Origin: Lysobacterales bacterium
GTDB lineage: Bacteria; Pseudomonadota; Gammaproteobacteria; Xanthomonadales; SZUA-36
Length of the DNA stretch: 33,191 nt
Direction of reading: 5' to 3'
NCBI GenBank assembly: GCA_029859645.1
Contig: JAOUCS010000028.1
Coordinates: 1-33,191 of the forward strand
Part shown: positions 23,595 through 30,588 of the stretch, in pieces
Layout of the letters: each line of letters begins with the position of its first letter
How positions within the stretch are numbered: the first letter of the stretch is position 1
The notes under the pieces: generated by a model
What the model was told of the DNA's origin: nothing
Seen by the model: the letters and a program-made list of their open reading frames with translations, nothing else
Database searches by the model: none
Made by a program: the position numbers and the translations under genes

Positions 23595-24494
23595 ATGGAT
23601 AGAAGAGGTTTTTTAAAAACAACGCTTGTTGCCGGATCAGCCGCCCTGGCAGGCGGTGATCTGTGTGCCCAGGAGACTCGCGATCCGGAGGAATTTGTAG
23701 GAATCCTGGTTGATACCACCCGTTGTATCGGCTGCCGGGCCTGCGAGGTCGCCTGTGGCGAAACGCATGATCTTTTTGTCCCGGACGTGCTGAACGACGG
23801 GGCGCTCGAAGAAAACAGAAGCACCAGTGACAAGCAATGGATGGTCGTCAATAAATTCGAGACAGAGGCCGGTGAAGTATTTGTCAAAAGACAGTGCATG
23901 CACTGCTACCAGGCTGCCTGTGCCAGTGCCTGCCCCACCGAAGCGATGGAAAAGACCAAAAATGGCCCGGTCACCTGGCATGGAAACCGGTGCATCGGTT
24001 GTCGCTACTGCATGGCTTCGTGTCCCTTTGACATGCCCAAATTTGAATACGGCGAATGGAATCCTAAAATCCAGAAATGCACCCTGTGCTTCGAGCGCCT
24101 CGAAGCAGGGCAGAAGCCGGCCTGTGTCGCCGCATGTCCCACCGATGCCCTGATGTTTGGTACTCGGGTTAAAAATCTGGAAATTGCCAGGCATCGCATT
24201 TACAACCATCCGGATGATTATGTTCACCACATCTACGGCGAGCACGAAGTCGGTGGAACCGGGTACATCTACCTGTCAGCCGTGCCTTTCGAGCAGCTGG
24301 GTTTCAGGACCGATCTGGGCACCAGGCCGTATCCCGAATACACCAAGGAATTCCTCTACTCGGTACCGATGGTGCTGTTTGGCGTGCCGGCCTTCCTGCT
24401 GGGGCTCAATGCGTTGATTGGAGGTCCTCAACCGGGACAAGAGAAGACCTTTGAATTAGAAGCTGGCGATGATGGGGGTGGTGATGAACGCTAA
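23595..24494 (+). CDS. Tat-exported four-cluster ferredoxin subunit (HybA-like)
   Basis: 299 residues. The start at 23595 has AGGAAGG upstream and opens with a twin-arginine signal (MDRRGFLKTTLVAGSAALAG), so the folded protein is exported. Sixteen cysteines form four [4Fe-4S] groups: CIGCRACEVAC (44-54), CMHCYQAACASAC (101-113), CIGCRYCMASC (133-143) and CTLC with CVAAC (162-181), each with a following Pro where expected. A C-terminal hydrophobic segment (LYSVPMVLFGVPAFLLGLNA) anchors it in the membrane, the HybA arrangement. It would relay electrons between the quinone-site subunit NrfD/HybB (next gene, 11-base overlap) and the pentaheme cytochrome. No hydrogenase or molybdopterin catalytic subunit is present in the window. 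Confidence 0.93.
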   Translation: MDRRGFLKTTLVAGSAALAGGDLCAQETRDPEEFVGILVDTTRCIGCRACEVACGETHDLFVPDVLNDGALEENRSTSDKQWMVVNKFETEAGEVFVKRQCMHCYQAACASACPTEAMEKTKNGPVTWHGNRCIGCRYCMASCPFDMPKFEYGEWNPKIQKCTLCFERLEAGQKPACVAACPTDALMFGTRVKNLEIARHRIYNHPDDYVHHIYGEHEVGGTGYIYLSAVPFEQLGFRTDLGTRPYPEYTKEFLYSVPMVLFGVPAFLLGLNALIGGPQPGQEKTFELEAGDDGGGDER

Positions 24495-25683
24495 TACCGC
24501 TGTCAGCGGAGAGTTCAGCCGCTTCTTTCATTTTCTGATGCAGGAGATGAAGCCACGCGGTCCGTGGCTTACTCCGTTCAATGTGATCTCCATTCCCGTC
24601 ATTTTTACCGGGGTGGTCATTATCGTCATCCGCTTTATCTACGGCCTCGGTGCCGTCACCAATCTCTCGCAGGATTTTCCGTGGGGTTTCTGGCTCGGTT
24701 TCGACGTGATCACAGGCGTTGCGCTCGCCGCCGGTGCCTATGTCATCACCTTTGTCGTTTACGTCATGAAGGTGGAAAAATATCACTCCATTGTGCGCAT
24801 CACGGTGCTGAACGGCTTACTGGCCTATATTTTCTATGCTGGCGCATTGGTGTTCGATATCGGTCGGCCGTGGCAGGCCTACAATCCCTATATTGGCAAC
24901 AAATTCGGATTCAGTTCCGTCATGTTTCTGATCTGTTGGCATTTTTTTCTGTACATGGTGGCGGCATTCATCGAGTTCTCGCCCGTTGTCGCGGAATGGG
25001 CCGGCTGGGAGAAGGCACGAAAATTCCTCAAGAGCATCACGCTCGCCACGGTTATCCTGGGAATCACGCTGTCTATCCTGCATCAATCGGGCCTGGGCGC
25101 TCTGTTCCTGATGGCCAAACCGAAAATTCATCCGCTGTGGTGGTCAGAGTTCATCCCCGTGCTGTTTTTGGTTTCCAGCGTTTACGCCGGGCTGGCGATG
25201 ATTATCTTCGAGAGCACCATTAGTCACCGGGTGTTCCGGCATCTCATTCCCCATGACCCCAAACACTCCTTTGACGACATTCTCTTTGGCCTGGCCAAGG
25301 GCGCGGCCATTGTCATGTTTGTTTACTATTTTTTCAAAGCATTGCTGTTCATACACGGCAAGCAATGGAGCATGGTAAACGACGCCTGGGGCTACTGGTT
25401 CCTGGTGGAAGTGATCGGTTTTGTTTTGATTCCGGGATTCATGTTCGCCTTTGGCTACAGGAACAGAAGCCTGAATATCATCAAGATCGCATCCGTCATG
25501 GCCTTGCTGGGTATCGTGCTGAATCGTCTGAACGTATCCGTCATCAGTTTCAAATGGTATGCGGAGGTCCACTACTTCCCGTCCTGGCAGGAAATCGTCG
25601 TGACGCTGATGATCATTTTCACTGAGATCTGGATTCTGCGCTGGGTTGTCACGCGCATGCCGGTGTTCAAACCAGCCCATTAG
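24484..25683 (+). CDS. NrfD/HybB-family quinone-interacting membrane subunit
   Basis: About 399 residues with nine to ten membrane helices. Family features include SQDFPWGFWLGFDVITGVAL (the conserved helix pair near the quinone/proton region), a HQSGLGALFLM segment and SFKWYAEVHYFPSWQEIVVT near the C-terminus, as in HybB-like proteins. The ATG at 24484 follows GGGGGTGG; an in-frame ATG at 24469 is possible. It overlaps the ferredoxin gene by 11 bases, indicating a stoichiometric complex. In relatives this subunit exchanges electrons with (mena)quinone and may couple to proton movement. The last helix pair ends in a short tail (VTRMPVFKPAH). A 45-residue membrane peptide follows. Confidence 0.93.
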   Translation: MNANTAVSGEFSRFFHFLMQEMKPRGPWLTPFNVISIPVIFTGVVIIVIRFIYGLGAVTNLSQDFPWGFWLGFDVITGVALAAGAYVITFVVYVMKVEKYHSIVRITVLNGLLAYIFYAGALVFDIGRPWQAYNPYIGNKFGFSSVMFLICWHFFLYMVAAFIEFSPVVAEWAGWEKARKFLKSITLATVILGITLSILHQSGLGALFLMAKPKIHPLWWSEFIPVLFLVSSVYAGLAMIIFESTISHRVFRHLIPHDPKHSFDDILFGLAKGAAIVMFVYYFFKALLFIHGKQWSMVNDAWGYWFLVEVIGFVLIPGFMFAFGYRNRSLNIIKIASVMALLGIVLNRLNVSVISFKWYAEVHYFPSWQEIVVTLMIIFTEIWILRWVVTRMPVFKPAH

Positions 25684-25705
25684 AACAGGAGTTCAAAGAA
25701 CCGAA

Positions 25706-25843
25706 ATGGATTCATTTACCTATGTGAATATTTTTGAAACGAAAGGCCTGGAGTACCTGCTTTTGTTGTGCTTCTGGGTGCTGTTTGTTTATCTGATCCG
25801 ATACCTTTCGCCGCCGTCGAAAAATCGCAAGGACTGGCACTGA
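25706..25843 (+). CDS. 45-residue single-pass membrane peptide of the redox complex
   Basis: A very small protein with one membrane helix (about residues 15-34, GLEYLLLLCFWVLFVYLIRY), a short polar N-terminus containing NIFETKG and a basic tail ending KNRKDWH. AGGAG lies at 25686-25690, somewhat far from the ATG, and the gene is only 22 bases behind the NrfD gene. The pattern IFxTKGxEYLLxxxF resembles small peptides I recall next to NrfD and GcvH-like genes in other proteobacterial redox clusters, but I cannot verify this here. Position and type suggest a small stabilising or regulatory subunit of the complex. Its stop is followed at once by a terminator-like hairpin. Confidence 0.75.
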   Translation: MDSFTYVNIFETKGLEYLLLLCFWVLFVYLIRYLSPPSKNRKDWH

Positions 25844-25844
25844 A

Positions 25845-25873
25845 GAGCCCTCGGGCGAAGGCTCGTGGTTTTT
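25845..25873 (+). terminator. Hairpin with T-run between structural and signalling genes
   Basis: GAGCC-C-TC / GGGC / GA-A-GGCTC (25845-25864) can fold into a stem of seven pairs with one mismatch, followed after GTGG by five T. It begins one base after the stop of the 45-residue gene and ends before the kinase gene's ribosome-binding site. It may be a partial terminator that lowers expression of the signalling genes relative to the electron-transfer subunits. Confidence 0.45.
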
Positions 25874-25886
25874 CCGTAACAGGTGG

Positions 25887-27755
25887 ATGATGCTCAACAG
25901 CAAAATTGGCTTCAAACTGACTTTCGGCGTCGTGCTGACGGTTCTTTTCGCGATCGGGATTTTCGCTTACTTCAACATTCAGTCCGAAAGAAAAAGCCTG
26001 CTGGGCGAAATTGAACGGCACGCGAATCAACTCAGCGAAGCGGTCAAGTCGGATACCGAATACGATATGATGCGAAACGATCGGGACCGAATCCATGAAA
26101 GCATCCGTCGTATTGGCCAGCAGAAAAGCATCGACCGCGTCCGTGTATTCAACAAGTCGGGAGAAATCATCTACTCCTCGGACAGCGCCGAAATCGGCAA
26201 GATGGTCGACAAAAAAGCGGAAAGTTGCTATCGCTGCCATTTAGCAGGAGAGCCCCTGGAACACCTGGAGACGCCTGATCGCACACGGGTCTTTAGCCCC
26301 GGCGAAGAGGCGCCGCGGCTCCTGGGCATCATCAATCCCATTTATAATGCGCCAAACTGCTGGACTGCAAGCTGCCATGCGCACCCCAGGTCGCAAACGG
26401 TGCTGGGCGTGCTGGATGTCACCATTCCCCTGACCGAACTTGACCGGACCATCCGCCGCAGCCAGGCGGCGGTCGTGGCGCTGGCCGTCGGCGTCATCCT
26501 GATTTTGAGCCTGATCGTCGGTTTCATGGTCCGGTGGTTGATCGACAGACCGGTGCAGGAACTCCTGACAGCAACCAGGCATGTTGCCGGCGGCGACCTG
26601 GGGTACCGGGTCGATGCCGATAGCGACGATGAACTCGGCATGCTGGCCAGGTCCTTTAACAATATGAGCGATAAGCTGGCGGAAGCCCGGTTACAGCTTT
26701 TCCAGTCCGACAAACTTGCCTCACTGGGACGGTTGGCCGCCGGGGTTGCGCACGAAATAAACAACCCGCTGACAGCAGTGCTTACCAACAGCAGTTACCT
26801 GCTGAAGCGGGCGGAGGGGCAGGATGACACACGTGAGGATCTGAAGGTCATCGTGTCTGAAACCATCCGTTGCCGCGAGATCGTCAAGAGCCTGCTGGAT
26901 TTTGCCCGGCAGACCGTCCCGAAAAAACGCCAGGCCGCCATCAATGAGATTATCCAACGCGCCGTGGTGGTGATCGAAAATCAACTCTCGCTGGGAAGAG
27001 TAGAACTGGTAATGGACCTGGATGACGCGCTGCCCAGAGTGACGGTCGACGCGAACCAGATTCAGCAGGTTTTTATCAACCTGCTGGTCAACTCGCTGGA
27101 CGCCATTGGCGAACAAAGCGGCTCCATAAAAGTGACCAGCAGGGCGGTCAGCGTTCACCCTGCCGGGATGCTCCAGATCAAGCGAGCCCAGTGTCCGAAA
27201 CGGCATGACCTGATTGACAGAAAAGTTCAGATCGACGGTAAACCGGCCATTGGGATACGTTACCGAAAGCAGGATGAAACCGGCCTCATTTACCTCGACT
27301 CCATCTACGGATCGCAGCAGCATCGCCTGGACGACATGCCAGATCTCAGGGATGGTGTCGAACTCCTGTGCCCGGAATGTTCAAGGTCGCTCATCGCCGA
27401 GGGCGAGGCCTGCCCGAAGTGCGGCGCACCGATCTATGCGTTTGAAGTTCCGCTGAAAGGCATGGTCCAGGGTTGTTTGCAGGATGGATGCGGATGGCAT
27501 CGCTGGGAGCAGGTTGATTCCTCCTGGAACGACAAATTTGTGGAAGTCCGGGTGGCAGATGACGGTTGTGGCATTCCCAAAAGTCAGATCCCGAAACTGT
27601 TCGAGCCGTTTGCAACGACCAAGGGCCAGAAGGGCACAGGATTGGGGCTGGCCGTTACCTGGGGGATTGTAGACAATCATAATGGCACCATTTCGGTGGA
27701 AAGCGAGGTCGGCGTTGGCACGACCTTTATCATCCGGATTCCGGTGGAATCATGA
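25887..27755 (+). CDS. Heme-binding sensor histidine kinase with zinc-ribbon insertion in its ATPase domain
   Basis: 622 residues. Membrane helices at about 8-29 and 194-216 enclose a periplasmic sensor with two c-heme attachment motifs, CYRCH (114-118) and the longer CWTASCH (158-164). A HAMP segment (about 217-268), a dimerisation/phosphotransfer helix with His289 in GVAHEINNPLT, and a HATPase follow. The ATPase N box (Asn398/Asn402, FINLLVNSLDA) and the G boxes (ADDGCGIP 557-564, GTGLGLAV 583-590) are separated by an insert of about 130 residues (421-550). The insert carries CPKRH (436-440), CPEC (495-498), CPKC (509-512) and C-x4-CGWH (530-538), a zinc-ribbon-like cysteine pattern. F box: LFEPFATTK. 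The stop overlaps the next regulator gene in ATGA. It likely senses redox state both outside, through heme, and inside, through thiols or metal. Confidence 0.88.
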   Translation: MMLNSKIGFKLTFGVVLTVLFAIGIFAYFNIQSERKSLLGEIERHANQLSEAVKSDTEYDMMRNDRDRIHESIRRIGQQKSIDRVRVFNKSGEIIYSSDSAEIGKMVDKKAESCYRCHLAGEPLEHLETPDRTRVFSPGEEAPRLLGIINPIYNAPNCWTASCHAHPRSQTVLGVLDVTIPLTELDRTIRRSQAAVVALAVGVILILSLIVGFMVRWLIDRPVQELLTATRHVAGGDLGYRVDADSDDELGMLARSFNNMSDKLAEARLQLFQSDKLASLGRLAAGVAHEINNPLTAVLTNSSYLLKRAEGQDDTREDLKVIVSETIRCREIVKSLLDFARQTVPKKRQAAINEIIQRAVVVIENQLSLGRVELVMDLDDALPRVTVDANQIQQVFINLLVNSLDAIGEQSGSIKVTSRAVSVHPAGMLQIKRAQCPKRHDLIDRKVQIDGKPAIGIRYRKQDETGLIYLDSIYGSQQHRLDDMPDLRDGVELLCPECSRSLIAEGEACPKCGAPIYAFEVPLKGMVQGCLQDGCGWHRWEQVDSSWNDKFVEVRVADDGCGIPKSQIPKLFEPFATTKGQKGTGLGLAVTWGIVDNHNGTISVESEVGVGTTFIIRIPVES

Positions 27756-28540
27756 ATACGGCGCGGGACATTCTGGTAATCGACGATGAACTGACGGTCA
27801 CTCAGGCTGTGGTCAAAGTGTGCAGCGCAGAAGGAATGACGGTCGCTGCAGCGGACAGCGCGAGCGACGCGCTCCGCTACCTGGAGGATGGCGAGTTTTG
27901 CCTGGTCCTTTGCGACATCATGATGAGCGGTCTCGACGGTTTTCAATTCCTCGAAGAACTCGACCGCAGAGGCATCCAGACCCCCGTGGTGATGATGACA
28001 GGCTACTCCACTGTTGAAAATGCAGTCAGGAGCCTGACTTCGACCGGCGCCGTTGACTATATTCCCAAGCCGTTCACGGCCGATGAATTGCTCGCAGTTG
28101 TCCGGCGCAGCCTGCGATGCGCCCAGCTGCTTGAAGAAGCTGAGTCGGCCAGTCTCGAGCACCCCGGTTGCATGAGTTACGTGCCTTGCCCGGCCAACTA
28201 TTACCGGCTCGGATATGTCAGCTGGGCTGTGCTGGAGGACGAAGGGACAGCCAGAATTGGGGTCAGTGACCTGTTCCTGAAGGCGGCGGAAGGTATCGCC
28301 GAGCTGGAATTGTCATTAACCGGCGAAGACTTACTGCAGGGTATTCCCTGTGCGGTCGCAATTTCGCAGGACGGATCCCGGCATGAAATCATCTGCCCTA
28401 TGGACGGGACCATACTCGAGGTCAATTCGGAAACGCAATCGAATCCCTCCCTGGTCGAGAAAGACCCTTATTTCAGAGGGTGGCTTTACCGGATACTGCC
28501 ACCTAACCCGGAGAACAACCTGCAGTGGCTGAGTTTATGA
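27752..28540 (+). CDS. Soluble response regulator with GcvH-like output domain (2)
   Basis: 262 residues. A receiver domain (about 5-125) with Asp11/Asp12, phosphoacceptor Asp55 in LVLCDIMMSGLDG, Thr83 in MMTGYS and Lys106 in PKPFTADEL is followed by a GcvH-like domain (about 150-250: GYVSWAVLEDEGTARIGVSD, then IICPMDGTILEVN, then DPYFRGWLYRI). The lipoyl-lysine position is Gly, so no lipoylation is expected. Unlike the other two regulators it has no membrane helix, and it has extra cysteines (140, 146, 200, 215). Its start overlaps the kinase stop by 4 bases, which makes it the most probable direct partner of that kinase. No DNA-binding domain is present. Confidence 0.85.
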   Translation: MNTARDILVIDDELTVTQAVVKVCSAEGMTVAAADSASDALRYLEDGEFCLVLCDIMMSGLDGFQFLEELDRRGIQTPVVMMTGYSTVENAVRSLTSTGAVDYIPKPFTADELLAVVRRSLRCAQLLEEAESASLEHPGCMSYVPCPANYYRLGYVSWAVLEDEGTARIGVSDLFLKAAEGIAELELSLTGEDLLQGIPCAVAISQDGSRHEIICPMDGTILEVNSETQSNPSLVEKDPYFRGWLYRILPPNPENNLQWLSL

Positions 28541-28583
28541 ACATTCGAACCGGGCGCTGCCGCATAAAAGAAAGGAGATTCCA

Positions 28584-29744
28584 ATGAAGGCCATTCTGCT
28601 AACAGTCGTATTGCCGACCCTGATTCTGTTCTTTTTTTTGAACCTGGCTGCAAGGGAGTGGTTTTCGAGAATCCAGGAGAAAAGACGGCGGGCTGAACGC
28701 GAAGAGGCGCTGACTGAAAGTCTCAGGCTTGATTTCACGCGTGAATCCAAAACTCTGAAACGGGTCGAAGTTGAAGACCCGAAGGCCCGTATTCTTTGTG
28801 TTGATGATGAAGAGGTGATTCTTGATAGCCTGCGTAAAATCCTGGTTTTGGACGGCTATAACGTGGATACCGTCGAGACAGGACAGGAGGCTCTGGGACT
28901 GGTCCAGATCAACAGCTACGATTTCGTTTTCACCGACCTTAAAATGCCGGCCATGTCGGGAACCGATGTGGCCAAATCCGTCAAGCACCTGCGACCGGAT
29001 ATCGATGTTGTCATCATCACGGGCTACGCAAGCGTGGAATCTGCCGTGGAGTGCATGAAACACGGAGTGCTGGATTATATTGAGAAGCCATTTACTGAAG
29101 ACGAGTTGAGACTGTTCGTCAAACGGGCCATGTTCAAACGGCAGGACCGGATCGAAAAGCAGCTGAAACCAAGGGTTCACGTGATGGGTCCGGCAGAATC
29201 GGAACAGGTCTTCGGCAACGAGTTCACGGTGCCGGGCGGTGTGTTGGTTTCACCTGGCCATTGTTGGGTCAGGCTGGCGCAAGATGGCACTGCAAAGGTC
29301 GGACTCGATGACTTCGCCAGGAAGCTGCTGGGTTCCATCGACTCGATTAATTTCCCCAATATCGGCATGAACGTAAAGGCAGGGGAAGCCCTGTTCAGCG
29401 TCAACCAGGGCCATCGCACGGCAAGTTTTCATGCGCCACTGAGCGGTAAAGTTGTGCAGATCAATGACCGTCTCGGAACAGACAGCTCACTGCTCTCAGA
29501 GATGCCGTACGGTGAGAACTGGGTTTGCATCATCGACGGTGAGGATTTGGATACCGAGTTACCCGATTTGAAAATTGGAAAGTCGGCCGTGGTTCTGTTC
29601 CAGGAGGACATAGACCGGTTCCAGGATGCCGTTCAAAAAGCGACAGATGATGACTCACCTGAAACGGCGCTCTTCATAGGTGTCATTGAAAAGATGGACG
29701 ATGCTCGCTGGCAGCACATGGTTGATCTGTTTTTCAAGGCTTGA
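28584..29744 (+). CDS. Membrane-anchored response regulator with GcvH-like output domain (3)
   Basis: 386 residues; AGGAG seven bases before the ATG. It has the same plan as the first gene of the cluster: membrane helix (about 3-22), charged linker, receiver domain (about 68-184; Asp74/Asp75, phosphoacceptor Asp118 in FTDLKMPAMSG, Thr146, Lys168) and GcvH-like domain (about 217-325: GGVLVSPGHCWVRLAQDGTA, then KVGLDDFARKLLG, then FHAPLSGKVVQIN). His replaces the lipoyl lysine. The receiver domains of the two anchored regulators are nearly collinear (VDDEEVILDSLRKILVL against VDDEEIILDSFRKILVL; VKHLRPDID and EKPFTEDEL are identical), pointing to a duplication. A C-terminal extension (about 330-386) is helical and acidic. 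Last gene of the redox/signalling set. Confidence 0.85.
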   Translation: MKAILLTVVLPTLILFFFLNLAAREWFSRIQEKRRRAEREEALTESLRLDFTRESKTLKRVEVEDPKARILCVDDEEVILDSLRKILVLDGYNVDTVETGQEALGLVQINSYDFVFTDLKMPAMSGTDVAKSVKHLRPDIDVVIITGYASVESAVECMKHGVLDYIEKPFTEDELRLFVKRAMFKRQDRIEKQLKPRVHVMGPAESEQVFGNEFTVPGGVLVSPGHCWVRLAQDGTAKVGLDDFARKLLGSIDSINFPNIGMNVKAGEALFSVNQGHRTASFHAPLSGKVVQINDRLGTDSSLLSEMPYGENWVCIIDGEDLDTELPDLKIGKSAVVLFQEDIDRFQDAVQKATDDDSPETALFIGVIEKMDDARWQHMVDLFFKA

Positions 29745-29758
29745 GGAGTTAAGTGCGC

Positions 29759-30535
29759 ATGCCGGATCTCAAGGGTCTGATTTTTGATGTAGACGGCACC
29801 CTGGCCGAGAACGAGCAAAATGGCCACCGGGTGGCATTCAACCGGGCTTTTGCCGATGCCGGGCTGGATTGGTACTGGGACGAAGAAACCTATGATCGCC
29901 TGCTGCGGGTTTTCGGCGGTAAGGAGCGGATGCGTTACTACATCGACGACTTCCTGGGTGGCCTCGAGGGCGTCGACGATCTCGATGGTTTCATTCGCGA
30001 GGTGCATGCGAGCAAGACGGAGCATTACGGCAGATTGCTGAGAACCGGCGCAATTCCGCTGCGGCCCGGGATTGGGCGATTGATCCGGGAGGCGCACGAG
30101 GCAGGTCTGAAGCTGGCGATCGCAAGCACCACGACATTGACGAATGCGACCACTTTGCTGGCCCAATCGCTCGGTGATGAGAGTGTTACCTGGTTCGATG
30201 TATTTGCCTGCGGCGACGTGGTGGCGAACAAAAAGCCGGCACCGGATATTTTTCTTCATGCCCTGGTGGAACTGGGCCTGGAAGCTTCGGAATGCCTCGC
30301 CGTGGAGGACTCGCACAGCGGCCTCGCATCGGCCAGGGCGGCCGGGCTGCGAACCCTGGTCACGGTCAGCACCTCGACGCTCGGCCAGGATTTCACCGGC
30401 GCCGCGCTGGTATTGGACGGTCTTGGCGAGCCGGGGGCGCCCTTCATGGTGCTCGGCGGCGACGCCGAAGGTGCGCGATGGGTCGATGTCGACTTTTTGC
30501 GTCGCCTGCATGCCCATAATAAGCCTGGCGCCTGA
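29759..30535 (+). CDS. HAD-superfamily phosphatase, CbbY-like
   Basis: About 258 residues. HAD motifs are complete: LIFDVDGTLAE (Asp10 nucleophile, Asp12 acid), a helical cap typical of subfamily IA phosphatases (YDRLLRVFGGKERMRYYI), LAIASTTT (motif II), the motif III lysine in VVANKKPAPDIFL, and AVEDSHSGLASARAAG (motif IV). CbbY-type enzymes remove phosphate from sugar phosphates such as xylulose-1,5-bisphosphate; the true substrate here is unknown and no RuBisCO genes are near. AGGAG at 29744-29748 is ten bases before the ATG at 29759; a GTG at 29753 is the alternative start. It follows the last regulator by 14 bases and could be read through, but has no evident functional tie to that cluster. 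Confidence 0.85.
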   Translation: MPDLKGLIFDVDGTLAENEQNGHRVAFNRAFADAGLDWYWDEETYDRLLRVFGGKERMRYYIDDFLGGLEGVDDLDGFIREVHASKTEHYGRLLRTGAIPLRPGIGRLIREAHEAGLKLAIASTTTLTNATTLLAQSLGDESVTWFDVFACGDVVANKKPAPDIFLHALVELGLEASECLAVEDSHSGLASARAAGLRTLVTVSTSTLGQDFTGAALVLDGLGEPGAPFMVLGGDAEGARWVDVDFLRRLHAHNKPGA

Positions 30536-30588
30536 CCGCGGCTAATGGTTTATCATTCCCATCTCTGAACCAGATGGAATCCACCACC

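Noticed and set aside
23078-25683. Hydrogenase-2 (hyb) or nitrite reductase (nrf) operon
   Set aside because: The HybA/HybB and NrfD resemblance is clear, but no large or small hydrogenase subunit and no NrfA-type catalytic cytochrome is present. The pentaheme protein lacks the NrfA CxxCK motif.
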